A DNA stretch of 64,000 nt from CAVUPF01 sp963803755 (GTDB lineage Bacteria; Actinomycetota; Thermoleophilia; Solirubrobacterales; 70-9): assembly GCA_963803755.1 (NCBI GenBank), contig CAWDNP010000005.1:124001-188000 (forward strand), in the 5' to 3' direction. How positions within the stretch are numbered: the stretch's first letter is position 1; each line of letters starts with the position of its first letter. The notes beneath the pieces are model-generated. The model saw only the letters and a list, made by a program, of their open reading frames with translations, searched no databases and had not been told where the DNA came from. Made by a program: the position numbers and the translations under genes. Positions 29,040 to 38,021 of the stretch are shown here, one piece after another.

Positions 29040-29079
29040 AGGAGCCCCGCCTTGCCCGCACCTACTCGGCGGGGCTCCT
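29040..29079. terminator. Strong GC hairpin between convergent units
   Basis: A perfect 12-base stem, aggagccccgcc with ggcggggctcct, and a 16-base loop. It sits 15 bases after the micropeptide stop and 34 bases beyond the XRE gene's stop on the other strand, so it could terminate both. There is no T-tract, so it may act with a factor or as an RNA structure. Confidence 0.65.
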
Positions 29080-29113
29080 GTTGTCCCAGCGACAGCGGCG
29101 CGTAGTCGCTGGC

Positions 29114-29466
29114 TCAGGACTTCCGGCGCTTGCGCATTACGGCATCCTTGACCTCGCGCACATCGCGGCCCAGGGCATCGAGTTTGTCGAGCACCGCTTC
29201 CTCGAAGGACTGACCGCTGCTGGAGCGACCGGCGGCTCGCAGTAGCTCGGTTGAGTTGACACCCAGGGCTGCCGCGATCCGCTCGATGCTCTCGTCGGCC
29301 GGTGGCCTTGAGCGCCCAGCTCCAAACGGGAGAGGTTCGACGCTGACATGGGGATTTTGTCGGCGAGCTGGTTCAGCGTGTAGCCGTGTTCGCGGCGCAG
29401 CTTTCTGACCAATGCGCCAAGGGTCAAGGCGCGGTTTGCCTCCTTCTTGCCTCGCGGACCGGCCAT
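29114..29466 (-). CDS. XRE-family helix-turn-helix regulator (frameshifted)
   Basis: The N-terminus MAGPRGKKEANRALTLGALV leads into an XRE domain: LRREHGYTLNQLADKIPMSA, SNLSRLELGA. A frameshift near 29,305 joins PPADESIERIAAALGVNSTE, LLRAAGRSSSGQSFEEAVLD and KLDALGRDVREVKDAVMRKR. The tail is predicted to be a helix, possibly a coiled coil. As written, the DNA-binding part and the tail are in different frames, so it is either a sequencing error or a recent pseudogene. Target genes are unknown; the neighbours are the micropeptide and the secreted propeller genes. Confidence 0.65.
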
Positions 29467-29626
29467 GACCATTCCAAGCTACGACTTGAATGGTCGGAGT
29501 CATTCCAGTTTCCCGCAAGCCGGTAGATGGCCCATAGATGCGGTATTCTCCCCCGCCACCTGGGCCTCCTGCAAGGGCTCGGTCAGAGCAGGCGAACAGG
29601 CCCCAAAGCGAGAGGAGCAGGCAGGC

Positions 29627-31351
29627 GTGGAGATCAGGCGAGCGGTTGGCCGCAAGGGAGTCAGACGGAGGACTGTCTGGTCGTTGTTGATCTCGTTTGG
29701 TCTGTTCATGATGCTCGCCTTGCCGTCCAGTGCTGCGGCAGCTGGCTCAATCACTCCTTTCAGCGCTGGCCTCAACGCCAATAGCGATCCTCGGCAAATC
29801 GTCAATGGGCCGGAAGGCAACCTTTGGTTCAGCGATGCAGACGGAGCGATTGGCCGAATTACACCGAGTGGCACGATCACCGAGTTCAGTACGGGCATCA
29901 ACGCCCACACCGACCCCGTTGAAATCGTGGTCGGCTCTGACGGGAACCTGTGGTTCACTGATCCAAAGCGCCTTGAAAACGGCTACATGTCCCAAGGTAC
30001 GTCCGCAATCGGGCGGATCACACCGAGCGGCACGATCACCGAGTTCTCCAACGGTGTCAACGGCGAAGGGGAACCGATCAGCATCAACTTCCCGGCCAGT
30101 ATTGTCGCCGGACCCGAAGGCAACCTGTGGTTTACCGACGACCCAACGTATTCCGGCGGAGCACCTGCCATCGGTCGGATAACGCCGAGCGGTGAAATCA
30201 CGGAGTTTGAAGTTAACGCTGAAGGCGATCCTGAAAGCGTTGTATTAGGTCCACTAGTCGTAGGTCCAGATAACAACCTGTGGTTCACTATGATTGGGCC
30301 TGGACTAAACCGCGGAGATATAGGTCGGATCACGCCGAGCGGCACGATCACTGAGTTCTCCACATCTGAAGGTGCGACGGCGAGACTTCCGGGCGATATT
30401 GTCTCCGGACCCGACGGGAGCCTGTGGTTTACCAGCTTTACGCCTGAAGCGACTCCCAGTGGCTATATCGGCCGGATTACTCCCACCGGCACAGTCACCG
30501 AGTTCAGCACTGGAGTTTCAACAGGCAGCATCCCCGAAAGACTGACTGTCGGCCCAGAAGGCAACCTTTGGTTCACCGATTCGGAAGCCAAGGCCATTGG
30601 CAGAGCCACCCCGAGCGGCAATGTTACCGAGTTCCCGATTTACCCTAACCCTGTTGATCATTATGATGAAAGGCCACCCGCAACTATTATTACCGGGCCG
30701 GATGGCAACTTATGGTTTACGCTTTACGAAGGCTTTGATATCGGCCGTATTACGCCGAGTGGCTTCGTGACGCTGTTCAGCACCGGACTCCTACCAGAAA
30801 CCAATCCGGAAAGCATCACTGTTGGTCCTAGTGGTAGCGACCTTTGGATGACCGCACCGGGGCTTGAAGGTACATCTTCCATTGATCGGATTGCGCCTGT
30901 TGGCCCCGCCGGAGTCAGCCCAGAACCGACGCTCAATGTAGTGACCGAAGGAAGCGGCTCCGGCACAGTGTCCAGCGCACCAGCAGGCATTAGCTGTAGT
31001 AGTAGCTGTTCAGGACAGTTTGGAGCTGGCGCGACGGTCACGTTGACAGCGACGGCAGCGGCGGGTTCAACCTTCGCTGGTTGGGGGAATGCCGAAGAAA
31101 GATCGGAAGAAGTACCGCCAGCGTGTATAGGCACGGCCGCTTGCGACATAACCATTCGAGGCGACAGCCATGTGACAGCTGTGTTTGAGACCCAGGGGGG
31201 AGGCAATCCGAACCCCTCACCGGCTCCAACTCCAACTCCACAGCCAACGCCGACGCCCCACAAGAAGCTCAAGTGCCACAAGGGCTTCAAGAAGCACAAG
31301 GTCCACGGCAAGGCCAAGTGCGTGAAGGTCCACAAGGGGAGGCACAAGTGA
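29627..31351 (+). CDS. Secreted Vgb-like beta-propeller protein
   Basis: A GTG at 29627 with GAGAGGAG upstream gives a signal peptide (WSLLISFGLFMMLALPSSAA). About eight propeller repeats follow, each with the pattern GPEGNLWFTD...AIGRITPSGTITEF as in virginiamycin B lyase (Vgb) and streptogramin lyase-like proteins. Next is a beta-repeat domain with paired cysteines (ISCSSSCSGQFGAGATVTLT, STFAGWG), a Pro/Thr linker, and a basic tail KKLKCHKGFKKHKVHGKAKC. Vgb catalytic residues cannot be confirmed by eye, and the extra C-terminal parts argue for a surface or adhesion role. The stop overlaps the start of the next gene (GTGA). Confidence 0.85.
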   Translation: MEIRRAVGRKGVRRRTVWSLLISFGLFMMLALPSSAAAAGSITPFSAGLNANSDPRQIVNGPEGNLWFSDADGAIGRITPSGTITEFSTGINAHTDPVEIVVGSDGNLWFTDPKRLENGYMSQGTSAIGRITPSGTITEFSNGVNGEGEPISINFPASIVAGPEGNLWFTDDPTYSGGAPAIGRITPSGEITEFEVNAEGDPESVVLGPLVVGPDNNLWFTMIGPGLNRGDIGRITPSGTITEFSTSEGATARLPGDIVSGPDGSLWFTSFTPEATPSGYIGRITPTGTVTEFSTGVSTGSIPERLTVGPEGNLWFTDSEAKAIGRATPSGNVTEFPIYPNPVDHYDERPPATIITGPDGNLWFTLYEGFDIGRITPSGFVTLFSTGLLPETNPESITVGPSGSDLWMTAPGLEGTSSIDRIAPVGPAGVSPEPTLNVVTEGSGSGTVSSAPAGISCSSSCSGQFGAGATVTLTATAAAGSTFAGWGNAEERSEEVPPACIGTAACDITIRGDSHVTAVFETQGGGNPNPSPAPTPTPQPTPTPHKKLKCHKGFKKHKVHGKAKCVKVHKGRHK

Positions 31352-33795
31352 GGCAGCACAGCAAACGGCGAGCGGGGCGCTCAGTCGTTGCAACGATGAC
31401 GATCATGCTCGGTCTGCTCTTGATGCTCGCCCTGCCGCAAAGTCAGGCACGCGCTGATACCACCCTGGCTTGGACGCCGACTTCCATCGAAGACCACCAG
31501 CCTCCCTATGGCTCGGCTGCCCAAGTCCGCGCCATGAGCTGCCCAACGACTTCCTTCTGCGCCGCTGCCGATAGCTCAGGCGAGGTATTGACAACGACCA
31601 ATCCCACGGGGGGAGCTTGGACGACCACTCCCCTGGACGAAGAAGGACTTAGCGATGTCTCTTGTCCAACAAGCTCTCTCTGTATCGCCACTGCCTCAGA
31701 TGGCAATCTCTATAGCTCAACCAATCCAGGCGGCGGCGCTGCGGCTTGGTCGCACTTCAATGTCGGAAAAGGACACGTCCTGAGCAGTGTCTCCTGCCCG
31801 TCTGCTTCCTTCTGCGCCGCCGTTGACTTCAATGGCAACCTCCTGACCTCGTCCAATCCCACGGGCGGATCAGGAGCGTGGGCCATCACCAAAATCGACG
31901 GCGAAAAAGAACCAGACGTTGTGTCCTGCGCTTCGGCGTCCTTCTGCGCTATCGGTGATCGCGCCGGGAATGTGCTCACCTCGACTAACCCCACGGGCGG
32001 AGTCGGCGCCTGGAGCAGCGCATCTATCGACACCCACGGTGTAGCCACTCTGGCTTGTCCCAGTGCGACTCTCTGCCTTGCCGGAGACGGCTTTGAACAT
32101 AGCTTCAAGAGCACCAACCCCACAGGTGGTTCGGGTGCTTGGTCCAACAATGAACTTCCAATCAACGTTTATCCCAATAACTACTCCTGTCCTTCTGCGA
32201 CTTTCTGTGCCGCCTCAGACTTTGAAGGCGTCGCTACCTCGACTAACCCAACGGGCGGCAAGTCGGCATGGACAACATCCAATCTGACAGGTTCCGGCCC
32301 TGAAATTAGCGCCGTTGGCTGCGCTTCGGCCTCGCTTTGCGTTGCCGCCTCTCAGTCTGGGTACTTCTACGCCTTGACCAATCCAAACGGTGGCGCTGGC
32401 GAATGGCACAGCCTCGGCAATCTGACAGGGCGCAACTCCCTAGGAAACGTTCCGTGTACAAGCCCTGAACTTTGCCTGGTTACCGACGATAGCGGCAACG
32501 TCTTATCTACGACCAATCTCAACGGCGGCTCCGGAGTTTGGCAGCGAGCTGCTATTGGCCAAAACGGTCTAGGCAACAATGCAATCGTCGGCGCCTCGTG
32601 CCCCACCGCTTCGTTCTGCGCCGTCACCGACAACGGCGGCGACGTGTATACGACCTCGGAACCAACGGGTGCAGCCGGAGCCTGGAGCTTCACCCAACTC
32701 CCGATAGGCCAGCTCGGCAATATCGACTGCCTCTCGACCAGCTTCTGTGTAGCCGTCGATAACGGCGATTCCGGGGGCTACCTAGCTTGGTCAACGGAAC
32801 CCGCTGGCGGAAGCTCCAAGTGGAGCGTCGCGTCGATCGACCCCAGCGACGTGCTAACCGGCGTCTCCTGTCCGACCATCTCGTTCTGTGTTGCGGTCGG
32901 CGGAAACGGCAATATCTTGCACTCGACCAATCCCACCGGGGGTGCTGGAGCCTGGAGTGCCGTTAGCGTCGATGGCAGCAACCTCTTCGAAACCGGTAAT
33001 CCAACGAGTGTCTCCTGCCCAACGACCACGTTCTGCGCTGCCGTTGACTTAGCTGGGAATGTCCTGACTTCGACCAATCCCACCGGAAGTGCGACAGCCT
33101 GGAAATCGACAAGCTTGAGTAGCCTGCTCGGCGGGGAAGAATTTGCTGAACTGAATGATGTTGCTTGTCCGACGGCTTCCTTCTGCGTGGCGGTTGGTTC
33201 AGGAGGGCGGATATTCACCTCGACTAATCCGACAGGAGGAACCGGCGCCTGGGTCATCAGTTCCCCCAGTAAAGCGGGCAACTTCAGTTCGGTCTCGTGT
33301 ATATCGAGCAGTCGCTGTCTGGCCGTCAGCGAACGCAACAAGGTACTCTTGGGCACCCCAGTTAGCTCGCACACCCTGAACGTCGTCAAGGGCGGCACCG
33401 GCACTGGCTCGGTAACGAGCACTCCACCGGGGATCAACTGCGGGTCGGACTGCTCGGTCCAGTCTCCGCAAGGGTCAATGATCACTCTAACGGCAACTCC
33501 CGTCTCTGGCTCGACCTTCGCCGGTTGGTCTGGCGGCGGCTGTTCGGGGACGGGCGCCTGCGAAATCTCCCTCGCATCCGATATTGAAGTCACTGCGACC
33601 TTCACTGCCAGCGGAGGAGGGGGCGGTACGGGAGGCGGTAGCGGCAACCCACCCGGCGGTGGTGGTCCCGGTCCTGCGCCGCCACCAAACCCAATCCCCC
33701 ACAAGAAGTCCCTTAAGTGCCGCAAGGGCTTCAAGAAGCGCAAGATCCACGGCAAGGCCAAGTGCGTGAAGGTCAAAAAGAAGCGCCACGGCTAG
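31348..33795 (+). CDS. Secreted repeat protein (propeller-like) with Lys/Cys tail
   Basis: Starts at the GTG overlapping the previous stop, with AAGGGGAGG five bases upstream. A signal peptide (TIMLGLLLMLALPQSQARA) precedes about thirteen repeats of roughly 50 residues, each with a core like VSCPTASFCAAVDFNGNLLT and STNPTGGAGAW; each repeat has two cysteines at fixed spacing. Then comes the same beta domain as in the previous protein (INCGSDCSVQSPQGSMITLT, STFAGWSGGGCSG), a Gly/Pro linker, and a tail KCRKGFKKRKIHGKAKCVKV. The pattern suggests a propeller or solenoid exposed on the cell surface. The stop codon is exactly at the insertion point of the IS element. Confidence 0.8.
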   Translation: MRQHSKRRAGRSVVATMTIMLGLLLMLALPQSQARADTTLAWTPTSIEDHQPPYGSAAQVRAMSCPTTSFCAAADSSGEVLTTTNPTGGAWTTTPLDEEGLSDVSCPTSSLCIATASDGNLYSSTNPGGGAAAWSHFNVGKGHVLSSVSCPSASFCAAVDFNGNLLTSSNPTGGSGAWAITKIDGEKEPDVVSCASASFCAIGDRAGNVLTSTNPTGGVGAWSSASIDTHGVATLACPSATLCLAGDGFEHSFKSTNPTGGSGAWSNNELPINVYPNNYSCPSATFCAASDFEGVATSTNPTGGKSAWTTSNLTGSGPEISAVGCASASLCVAASQSGYFYALTNPNGGAGEWHSLGNLTGRNSLGNVPCTSPELCLVTDDSGNVLSTTNLNGGSGVWQRAAIGQNGLGNNAIVGASCPTASFCAVTDNGGDVYTTSEPTGAAGAWSFTQLPIGQLGNIDCLSTSFCVAVDNGDSGGYLAWSTEPAGGSSKWSVASIDPSDVLTGVSCPTISFCVAVGGNGNILHSTNPTGGAGAWSAVSVDGSNLFETGNPTSVSCPTTTFCAAVDLAGNVLTSTNPTGSATAWKSTSLSSLLGGEEFAELNDVACPTASFCVAVGSGGRIFTSTNPTGGTGAWVISSPSKAGNFSSVSCISSSRCLAVSERNKVLLGTPVSSHTLNVVKGGTGTGSVTSTPPGINCGSDCSVQSPQGSMITLTATPVSGSTFAGWSGGGCSGTGACEISLASDIEVTATFTASGGGGGTGGGSGNPPGGGGPGPAPPPNPIPHKKSLKCRKGFKKRKIHGKAKCVKVKKKRHG

Positions 33796-35488
33796 GAGCC
33801 TGGGTCGGTAACCGGGATCCGCGCATGAGAATTGAGGGCACCTCCGCAGTCAAAACGGCTGCGATGTCGAGGAAAGCACCACTGGGGATGAAAAAAGCGG
33901 GTCTGGTGCTGGCTGGTGAGGCTCCCCACGGGTCAGGTTGTCCCAAGGAGGGCAAGTCCGCCGGCCCGGTGGAGCTTCAGCAGGTTGTGGACCGCGCAGT
34001 GAAAGCGCCACTGGGCGCGGGCCGCCTCCTTGCCGCGCAAAAGCAGCCGGCGCGCGTCTTGGACGGTGTCCATCTGGCCGAAGACCGGCTCGACGATCGC
34101 CTTGCGGCGGGCATAGACGGCACGGCCCTCCTTGGCCCTCAGCTTGCGCGCCATGCGCTGCTTGGGGGTGGCGCCCTTGGGCAGCGGGCCGCGCGGGGCG
34201 GGGGCCTGGGGCTCTGAGTGCTTGAAGCGCCCGGTGGCGATATGGGGGTCCAGCCCGTGCTGGGCGGTGATCGCGACGTTGTGCTCGGAGAAGTAGCCGG
34301 CGTCGGCCGTCAGGGCCGTCTCGTCGGGCAGCTCGGCCTCGATCGCCTCCAGGTTCTCGGCGAGCTGCTCGAGGACGGGCTCAAGCTGGTGCGTATCTGG
34401 GGCCTGATCGGAGAGCTCCGCGGCGACGATCACCTGGGCGGCGGAGTCGACGATCGCCTGGCCGTTGAAGCACTGGTGAAAGGAGCCGTCGGCGGTCTTC
34501 ATGATCTTTGACTCGGGGTCGGTGAAGTTGCGCTGTGCTGAGGGCTTGGGCGCGAAGGGATCGCGCCCCCGCGGTGGGCGGCGCGGCTTCTTGCCTTCCT
34601 CCTCGAGCTCGGCACGGCGTTTGGTCTCCTGCTCGGCGGCCTCTGCCTCAAGCGCCGCCTTGGCCTCGCGGATCGCGGCCAGGCGCCCCTCGCGGCGCTG
34701 CAGCTCGGCGGGCAGCTCATCGCCGCGGCAATCGGGCCCGAAGCGCTCATCCTCCTCGGCGTCGGTGCGCTCGGCGTCGGCCAAGAGCGCCCCGACGTTG
34801 CCGCGCAGGGCGGCGATCTCGGCCTCAAGCTCTGCCTCCTTCTTGGTCATCCGCTGATAGCTCATCGCCTTGTGGCGGGAGGCGTTGGCGCGCAGTTTGG
34901 TGCCGTCCAGGGCGAGCGTCCCCAGGCCGACCAAGCGGGCTTGGCGGCAGAGCCTCAGCGCCCGCACGAAGAGCTCTGAGAGAGCCTCCAGGTGGCGCTT
35001 GCGAAAGCGCGCGATCGAGCGGTAGTCGGGGTGCTGGTCGGCGCACAGCATCCGCACCGCCACATCACGGTGGGTTGCCGCCTCCAGCTTGCGCGAGGAC
35101 ATCACCCCGTTGGCGTAGCCGTAGATCAGGAGCTTTGTCATCAAGCGCGGGTCATAGGGCGGATAGCCGCGCTCCTCCTCATAGGCGGCGTAGATCGCCG
35201 AGAGGTCCAGTGCTGAGTCGACCAGGTCAGAGACGAAGTGGGCGAGGTCGCCCTCGGGCACCCACTCCTTGAGCACTGGCGCCATCAGCAGCACCTGGTC
35301 GGGGTCATAGGGCCGGAAGGTCTTCTCCTCGCCCACGGGCGAGGGTTCTGCCCGCTGGGGCTCTTCGCTTGCCACCTCCACCAACCGCTCCTGCGCCACC
35401 GTGGCCGACATGACAACCTCCGCGTCGTGGACGCACAAATCGTCTTAAACCCACCGGACGGGTCAGCTTTGGTTACTGACCCAGGCTC
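33796..35488 (-). mobile_element. IS1182-family insertion sequence, complete
   Basis: The ends are an 18-base inverted repeat: gagcctgggtcggtaacc at 33,796-33,813 and its complement at 35,471-35,488, with one mismatch. Both sides are flanked by CTAG (33,792-33,795 and 35,489-35,492), a 4-base duplication of a palindromic target. It encloses one transposase gene. Higher GC than the surrounding island fits a separate arrival. Confidence 0.88.
33933..35438 (-). CDS. IS1182-family transposase
   Basis: A 501-residue DDE transposase. The N-terminal domain (FRPYDPDQVLLMAPVLKEWV, then YGYANGVMSSRKLEAATHRD, and DYRSIARFRKRHLEALSELF) is the InsG/DUF772 type. The catalytic core has LGTLALDGTKLRANASRHKA with the first aspartate, ALTADAGYFSEHNV with the second, and RKAIVEPVFGQMDTVQDARR with the glutamate. 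A charged insertion of about 100 residues between the first two blocks (EAEAAEQETKRRAELEEEGK) is usual for this family. It is intact and probably active. It is contained within the inverted repeats described for the element. Confidence 0.95.
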   Translation of the reverse strand: MCVHDAEVVMSATVAQERLVEVASEEPQRAEPSPVGEEKTFRPYDPDQVLLMAPVLKEWVPEGDLAHFVSDLVDSALDLSAIYAAYEEERGYPPYDPRLMTKLLIYGYANGVMSSRKLEAATHRDVAVRMLCADQHPDYRSIARFRKRHLEALSELFVRALRLCRQARLVGLGTLALDGTKLRANASRHKAMSYQRMTKKEAELEAEIAALRGNVGALLADAERTDAEEDERFGPDCRGDELPAELQRREGRLAAIREAKAALEAEAAEQETKRRAELEEEGKKPRRPPRGRDPFAPKPSAQRNFTDPESKIMKTADGSFHQCFNGQAIVDSAAQVIVAAELSDQAPDTHQLEPVLEQLAENLEAIEAELPDETALTADAGYFSEHNVAITAQHGLDPHIATGRFKHSEPQAPAPRGPLPKGATPKQRMARKLRAKEGRAVYARRKAIVEPVFGQMDTVQDARRLLLRGKEAARAQWRFHCAVHNLLKLHRAGGLALLGTT

Positions 35489-35566
35489 CTAGCGCCGGAT
35501 GAGATAGCTGGCTCCTGCGACGTACGGCAGCGCGCGACGCTCACCCTTGAGTTCGGCTGGATACAG

Positions 35567-36217
35567 GTGTTCCGGCTTTTGGATGGCAGCCTGACGCGGG
35601 ATCAGTCTGTCGCTGAGCAGGATCGAAAGTGCCGAGCTGCCCAACACCAAAACACTGTGAACGCAGCAATGGCGGCTCTGCTACGGGTGCCCGTTGTGGT
35701 TGCCGGTTGGCGGCGAACACCTGAGCGAGTACAAGCTGTCCGCGATTTGGTGGCCAGCGGCGTACTTCCTGCTGTGATTGAGCGCCAAGTCGATACTTTC
35801 ACGACGATTGACGACGCCACATGGAAGCCGGTGTCACGCCTCCGCGAACTGACTCAGCCAGAAGAGGTCGAATGCGGTTGTTGGAACCTCACACTGCTAG
35901 ATGATCGGGGACAATGCCTGGAGGTTCCCGGTGACTACGACCCGCTGGAGCATCGAGGGACGCTGCTGAGTCGGGCACTTGATTCTTTGCTGGTGGCGTT
36001 GAACGCTGAAGGCTGGAGCGTGAAATCCGTGGTTACTAAGTTCTACCCGCCGGACGATTCGGATGCCTGCCGTGAGCCTGATGACGACTGGGTCCGTGGG
36101 GTGAGCTATGAGTTGGTCAGGCCCGCGCCGAACCAATCATGTTTGGCCGATGCCCCCTGTGACAGTGGTCGCCGTGGAGTCCCCATTGATGGAATCTGCG
36201 GCTACACCCTTGACTGA
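35567..36217 (+). CDS. Acidic protein of unknown function
   Basis: A frame of up to 216 residues. A GTG at 35658 (VNAAMAALLRVPVVVAGWRR) is a better start than the first ATG. It has TPERVQAVRDLVASGVLPAV and ECGCWNLTLLDDRGQCLEVP, and an acidic end, PPDDSDACREPDDDWVRG. Codon use looks coding to about 36,130. Its last 81 bases overlap, in opposite sense, the 3' end of the VWA gene, so the two converge. I do not recognise a family. It may belong to the cargo next to the IS. Confidence 0.5.
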   Translation: MFRLLDGSLTRDQSVAEQDRKCRAAQHQNTVNAAMAALLRVPVVVAGWRRTPERVQAVRDLVASGVLPAVIERQVDTFTTIDDATWKPVSRLRELTQPEEVECGCWNLTLLDDRGQCLEVPGDYDPLEHRGTLLSRALDSLLVALNAEGWSVKSVVTKFYPPDDSDACREPDDDWVRGVSYELVRPAPNQSCLADAPCDSGRRGVPIDGICGYTLD

Positions 36218-36922
36218 AAGCGGCTTCGCGCGCGGTCGCGTTTTCGTGAGCGCAGTAAAGATGGCTCGTGCGACCGTGCCTGGCGGGCTTGAGTAGTCGA
36301 TATGCGTCACCGTGATGTGGGCTGCGTTGACGAGTCGCTGTGGCGGGTTAGCGCGAAGCGCCACTGCGTGAACATCCCCAGGAAAGTCGATGAACTCGTC
36401 CAGATAGTCATCGAAGAGCTCAAAGTCGGTGAGTGCCGTGAGGACCAAGTGATGGGAGTCTCGATACTGCTCCGCGATCAGACGAGCTGCGGCAAGACTA
36501 GGACCGAGACAGCTAATGCCGGCCCCGTCTGATGGTACTGCGAGGCTTCGGCTGATGTCTGCGTGGTGGGTCTTCGTGATCGGGGTTGGTTCTAGATCAC
36601 CGGAGGTCGGGGTGTCGAAGTGGAGGGTCGCAGCGAGGTCTTTACCGCAGCGGCACCTGGCTCCCACTCGGCTAACGGCGATGTAAGCCTCAAGGAAACG
36701 TTGGCCGATTGGATCGTTTCCGCCGGTCACGCTGCCCGAGTTATCGAACAACCCAATGGTTAGGACGGGCTGTTCAGGGCAACGGCCGGGCTTGCCGACC
36801 GTGATCTTGTCGGCGTAGCTCTGAGCTGCACCCGCTCGTACTCCGACTGAAGTCAAGAGAGGATGTGAGCGCTCGCGGACAGAGTTGAGTCGGTGGCTGG
36901 ACAGCAGCGCGATCGCCATCAC
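36137..36922 (-). CDS. VWA-domain protein
   Basis: A 261-residue protein with a von Willebrand A fold. The MIDAS motif DxSxS is present in LTIGLFDNSGSVTGGNDPIG; the later elements are GAGISCLGPSLAAARLI and LVLTALTDFELFDDYLDEFI, placing the aspartate of the third MIDAS loop at TD. A CRCG pair lies after the first helix. It has no signal peptide and so is probably cytoplasmic, binding a partner through a metal ion. It is the last gene of a three-gene operon, and its start overlaps the stop of the membrane gene (GTGA). I know no close family for this trio. Confidence 0.72.
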   Translation of the reverse strand: MMAIALLSSHRLNSVRERSHPLLTSVGVRAGAAQSYADKITVGKPGRCPEQPVLTIGLFDNSGSVTGGNDPIGQRFLEAYIAVSRVGARCRCGKDLAATLHFDTPTSGDLEPTPITKTHHADISRSLAVPSDGAGISCLGPSLAAARLIAEQYRDSHHLVLTALTDFELFDDYLDEFIDFPGDVHAVALRANPPQRLVNAAHITVTHIDYSSPPGTVARAIFTALTKTRPRAKPLSVKGVAADSINGDSTATTVTGGIGQT

Positions 36923-38019
36923 GAATCCTCCAAGCGCCCACGGCCGTTCCTAGACCCGCTCTCACCACGCTTCCGGTGATTGTTCCTCTTGGGAGGGGTG
37001 CCGTTGCCAGCCACGCCGGGGCTGTGACCGAGCGTCTGATACAGGGAGCGCCGCAGGCCGGCCGCTGCGGCCTCTCCGGCCTTCGCGTTTGCTGTGCGGA
37101 TTGAATCCGCTGCGGCCTTGGCCCCAGCCCGCTGCTTTATCACCCGGTCCTTGCGAACCTTTTCAGCGGCCTTGTCCAGCCTCTTGACCCTTGCTACCTG
37201 GGCGTCAAGATGCTCAGCGATGTCATCAGCTGTGTCAAAGGAGTTGTAGAAACTCGCCAGGCCGAGCGCCAGGGCAAAGCAACCAAAAGTCAGTGCCGGT
37301 CCAAGGCCCTCTGCTACATCGCGCAAGGCGAAGATGCCACCGGCGATCAGCACCATCCCAGTCGCACAAGCAAGGACGATGATCTTGACGAGTGCCTCCG
37401 CGTTGTTCGGCCCGGCGAACCAGCTCGCGTACTGGCGCTCCTCGTCACTGAGTTCGTCCGGTGCCTTCTGACGGGTACGTGCCGCCATGCGGTAGCGCAC
37501 CTCACGACCGACAGCGCCGAGTGTTACCGCAGATACTGCCGCGCTCGTGGCCTGCATAAAGGCATTGATCGGCAGCTCGCCGAGGAGCAGTGCTGCGCCG
37601 CTGATCCCCGCTATGTCGCCTCCGAGAATCCCAGCCCAGCGGACCCACTTCAGCCACTTGGCGTCAGTTGAACGTCTTGAGTGGGGTTCGAGTACCGCTT
37701 CGTCGCGCTCAAGTCGCTTGCGGCTAGCGGCGAGATGGGTGTGATTGTCATCGCTCACGATGGTCGCCTTGTCTGCCTCGTGGGCTAGCGCCGCAGCTTC
37801 TTTGTCGGGCTCGCGTGCCTCTTCGGCAGCCTTTTTCTCATAGGCATGTAGCTGCTCTTCCTCGGCTGCCTCGACCTCATCTTCGAAATAGAACTTCCCT
37901 ATATTGCTTGGCCGCACGACTGCTCGTGCCTCGTCTGTCTGTTGGATGAACTCGCTTAGCAGCGGCATGTCCTCGTCGAATCGGCCATTGCCGTTGAGGT
38001 GTGGGATTGCGTTAGGCAT
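36919..38019 (-). CDS. Four-helix membrane protein with coiled-coil ends
   Basis: A 366-residue protein. The N-terminal 130 residues are charged and helical (AAEEEQLHAYEKKAAEEARE). Two hairpins of membrane helices follow: AGILGGDIAGISGAALLLGE with TSAAVSAVTLGAVGREV, and VKIIVLACATGMVLIAGGIF with GLGPALTFGCFALALGLASF. A long helical segment (LDAQVARVKRLDKAAEKVRK) and a basic low-complexity tail complete it. It is the middle gene of the operon, two bases after the lipoprotein-like gene and overlapping the VWA gene. It could anchor the VWA protein at the membrane. No family recognised. Confidence 0.65.
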   Translation of the reverse strand: MPNAIPHLNGNGRFDEDMPLLSEFIQQTDEARAVVRPSNIGKFYFEDEVEAAEEEQLHAYEKKAAEEAREPDKEAAALAHEADKATIVSDDNHTHLAASRKRLERDEAVLEPHSRRSTDAKWLKWVRWAGILGGDIAGISGAALLLGELPINAFMQATSAAVSAVTLGAVGREVRYRMAARTRQKAPDELSDEERQYASWFAGPNNAEALVKIIVLACATGMVLIAGGIFALRDVAEGLGPALTFGCFALALGLASFYNSFDTADDIAEHLDAQVARVKRLDKAAEKVRKDRVIKQRAGAKAAADSIRTANAKAGEAAAAGLRRSLYQTLGHSPGVAGNGTPPKRNNHRKRGESGSRNGRGRLEDS

Positions 38020-38021
38020 GT

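Noticed and set aside
31500..33300. Possible tandem DNA repeats
   Set aside because: They are coding repeats of about 50 residues with diverged DNA, not a satellite or array.
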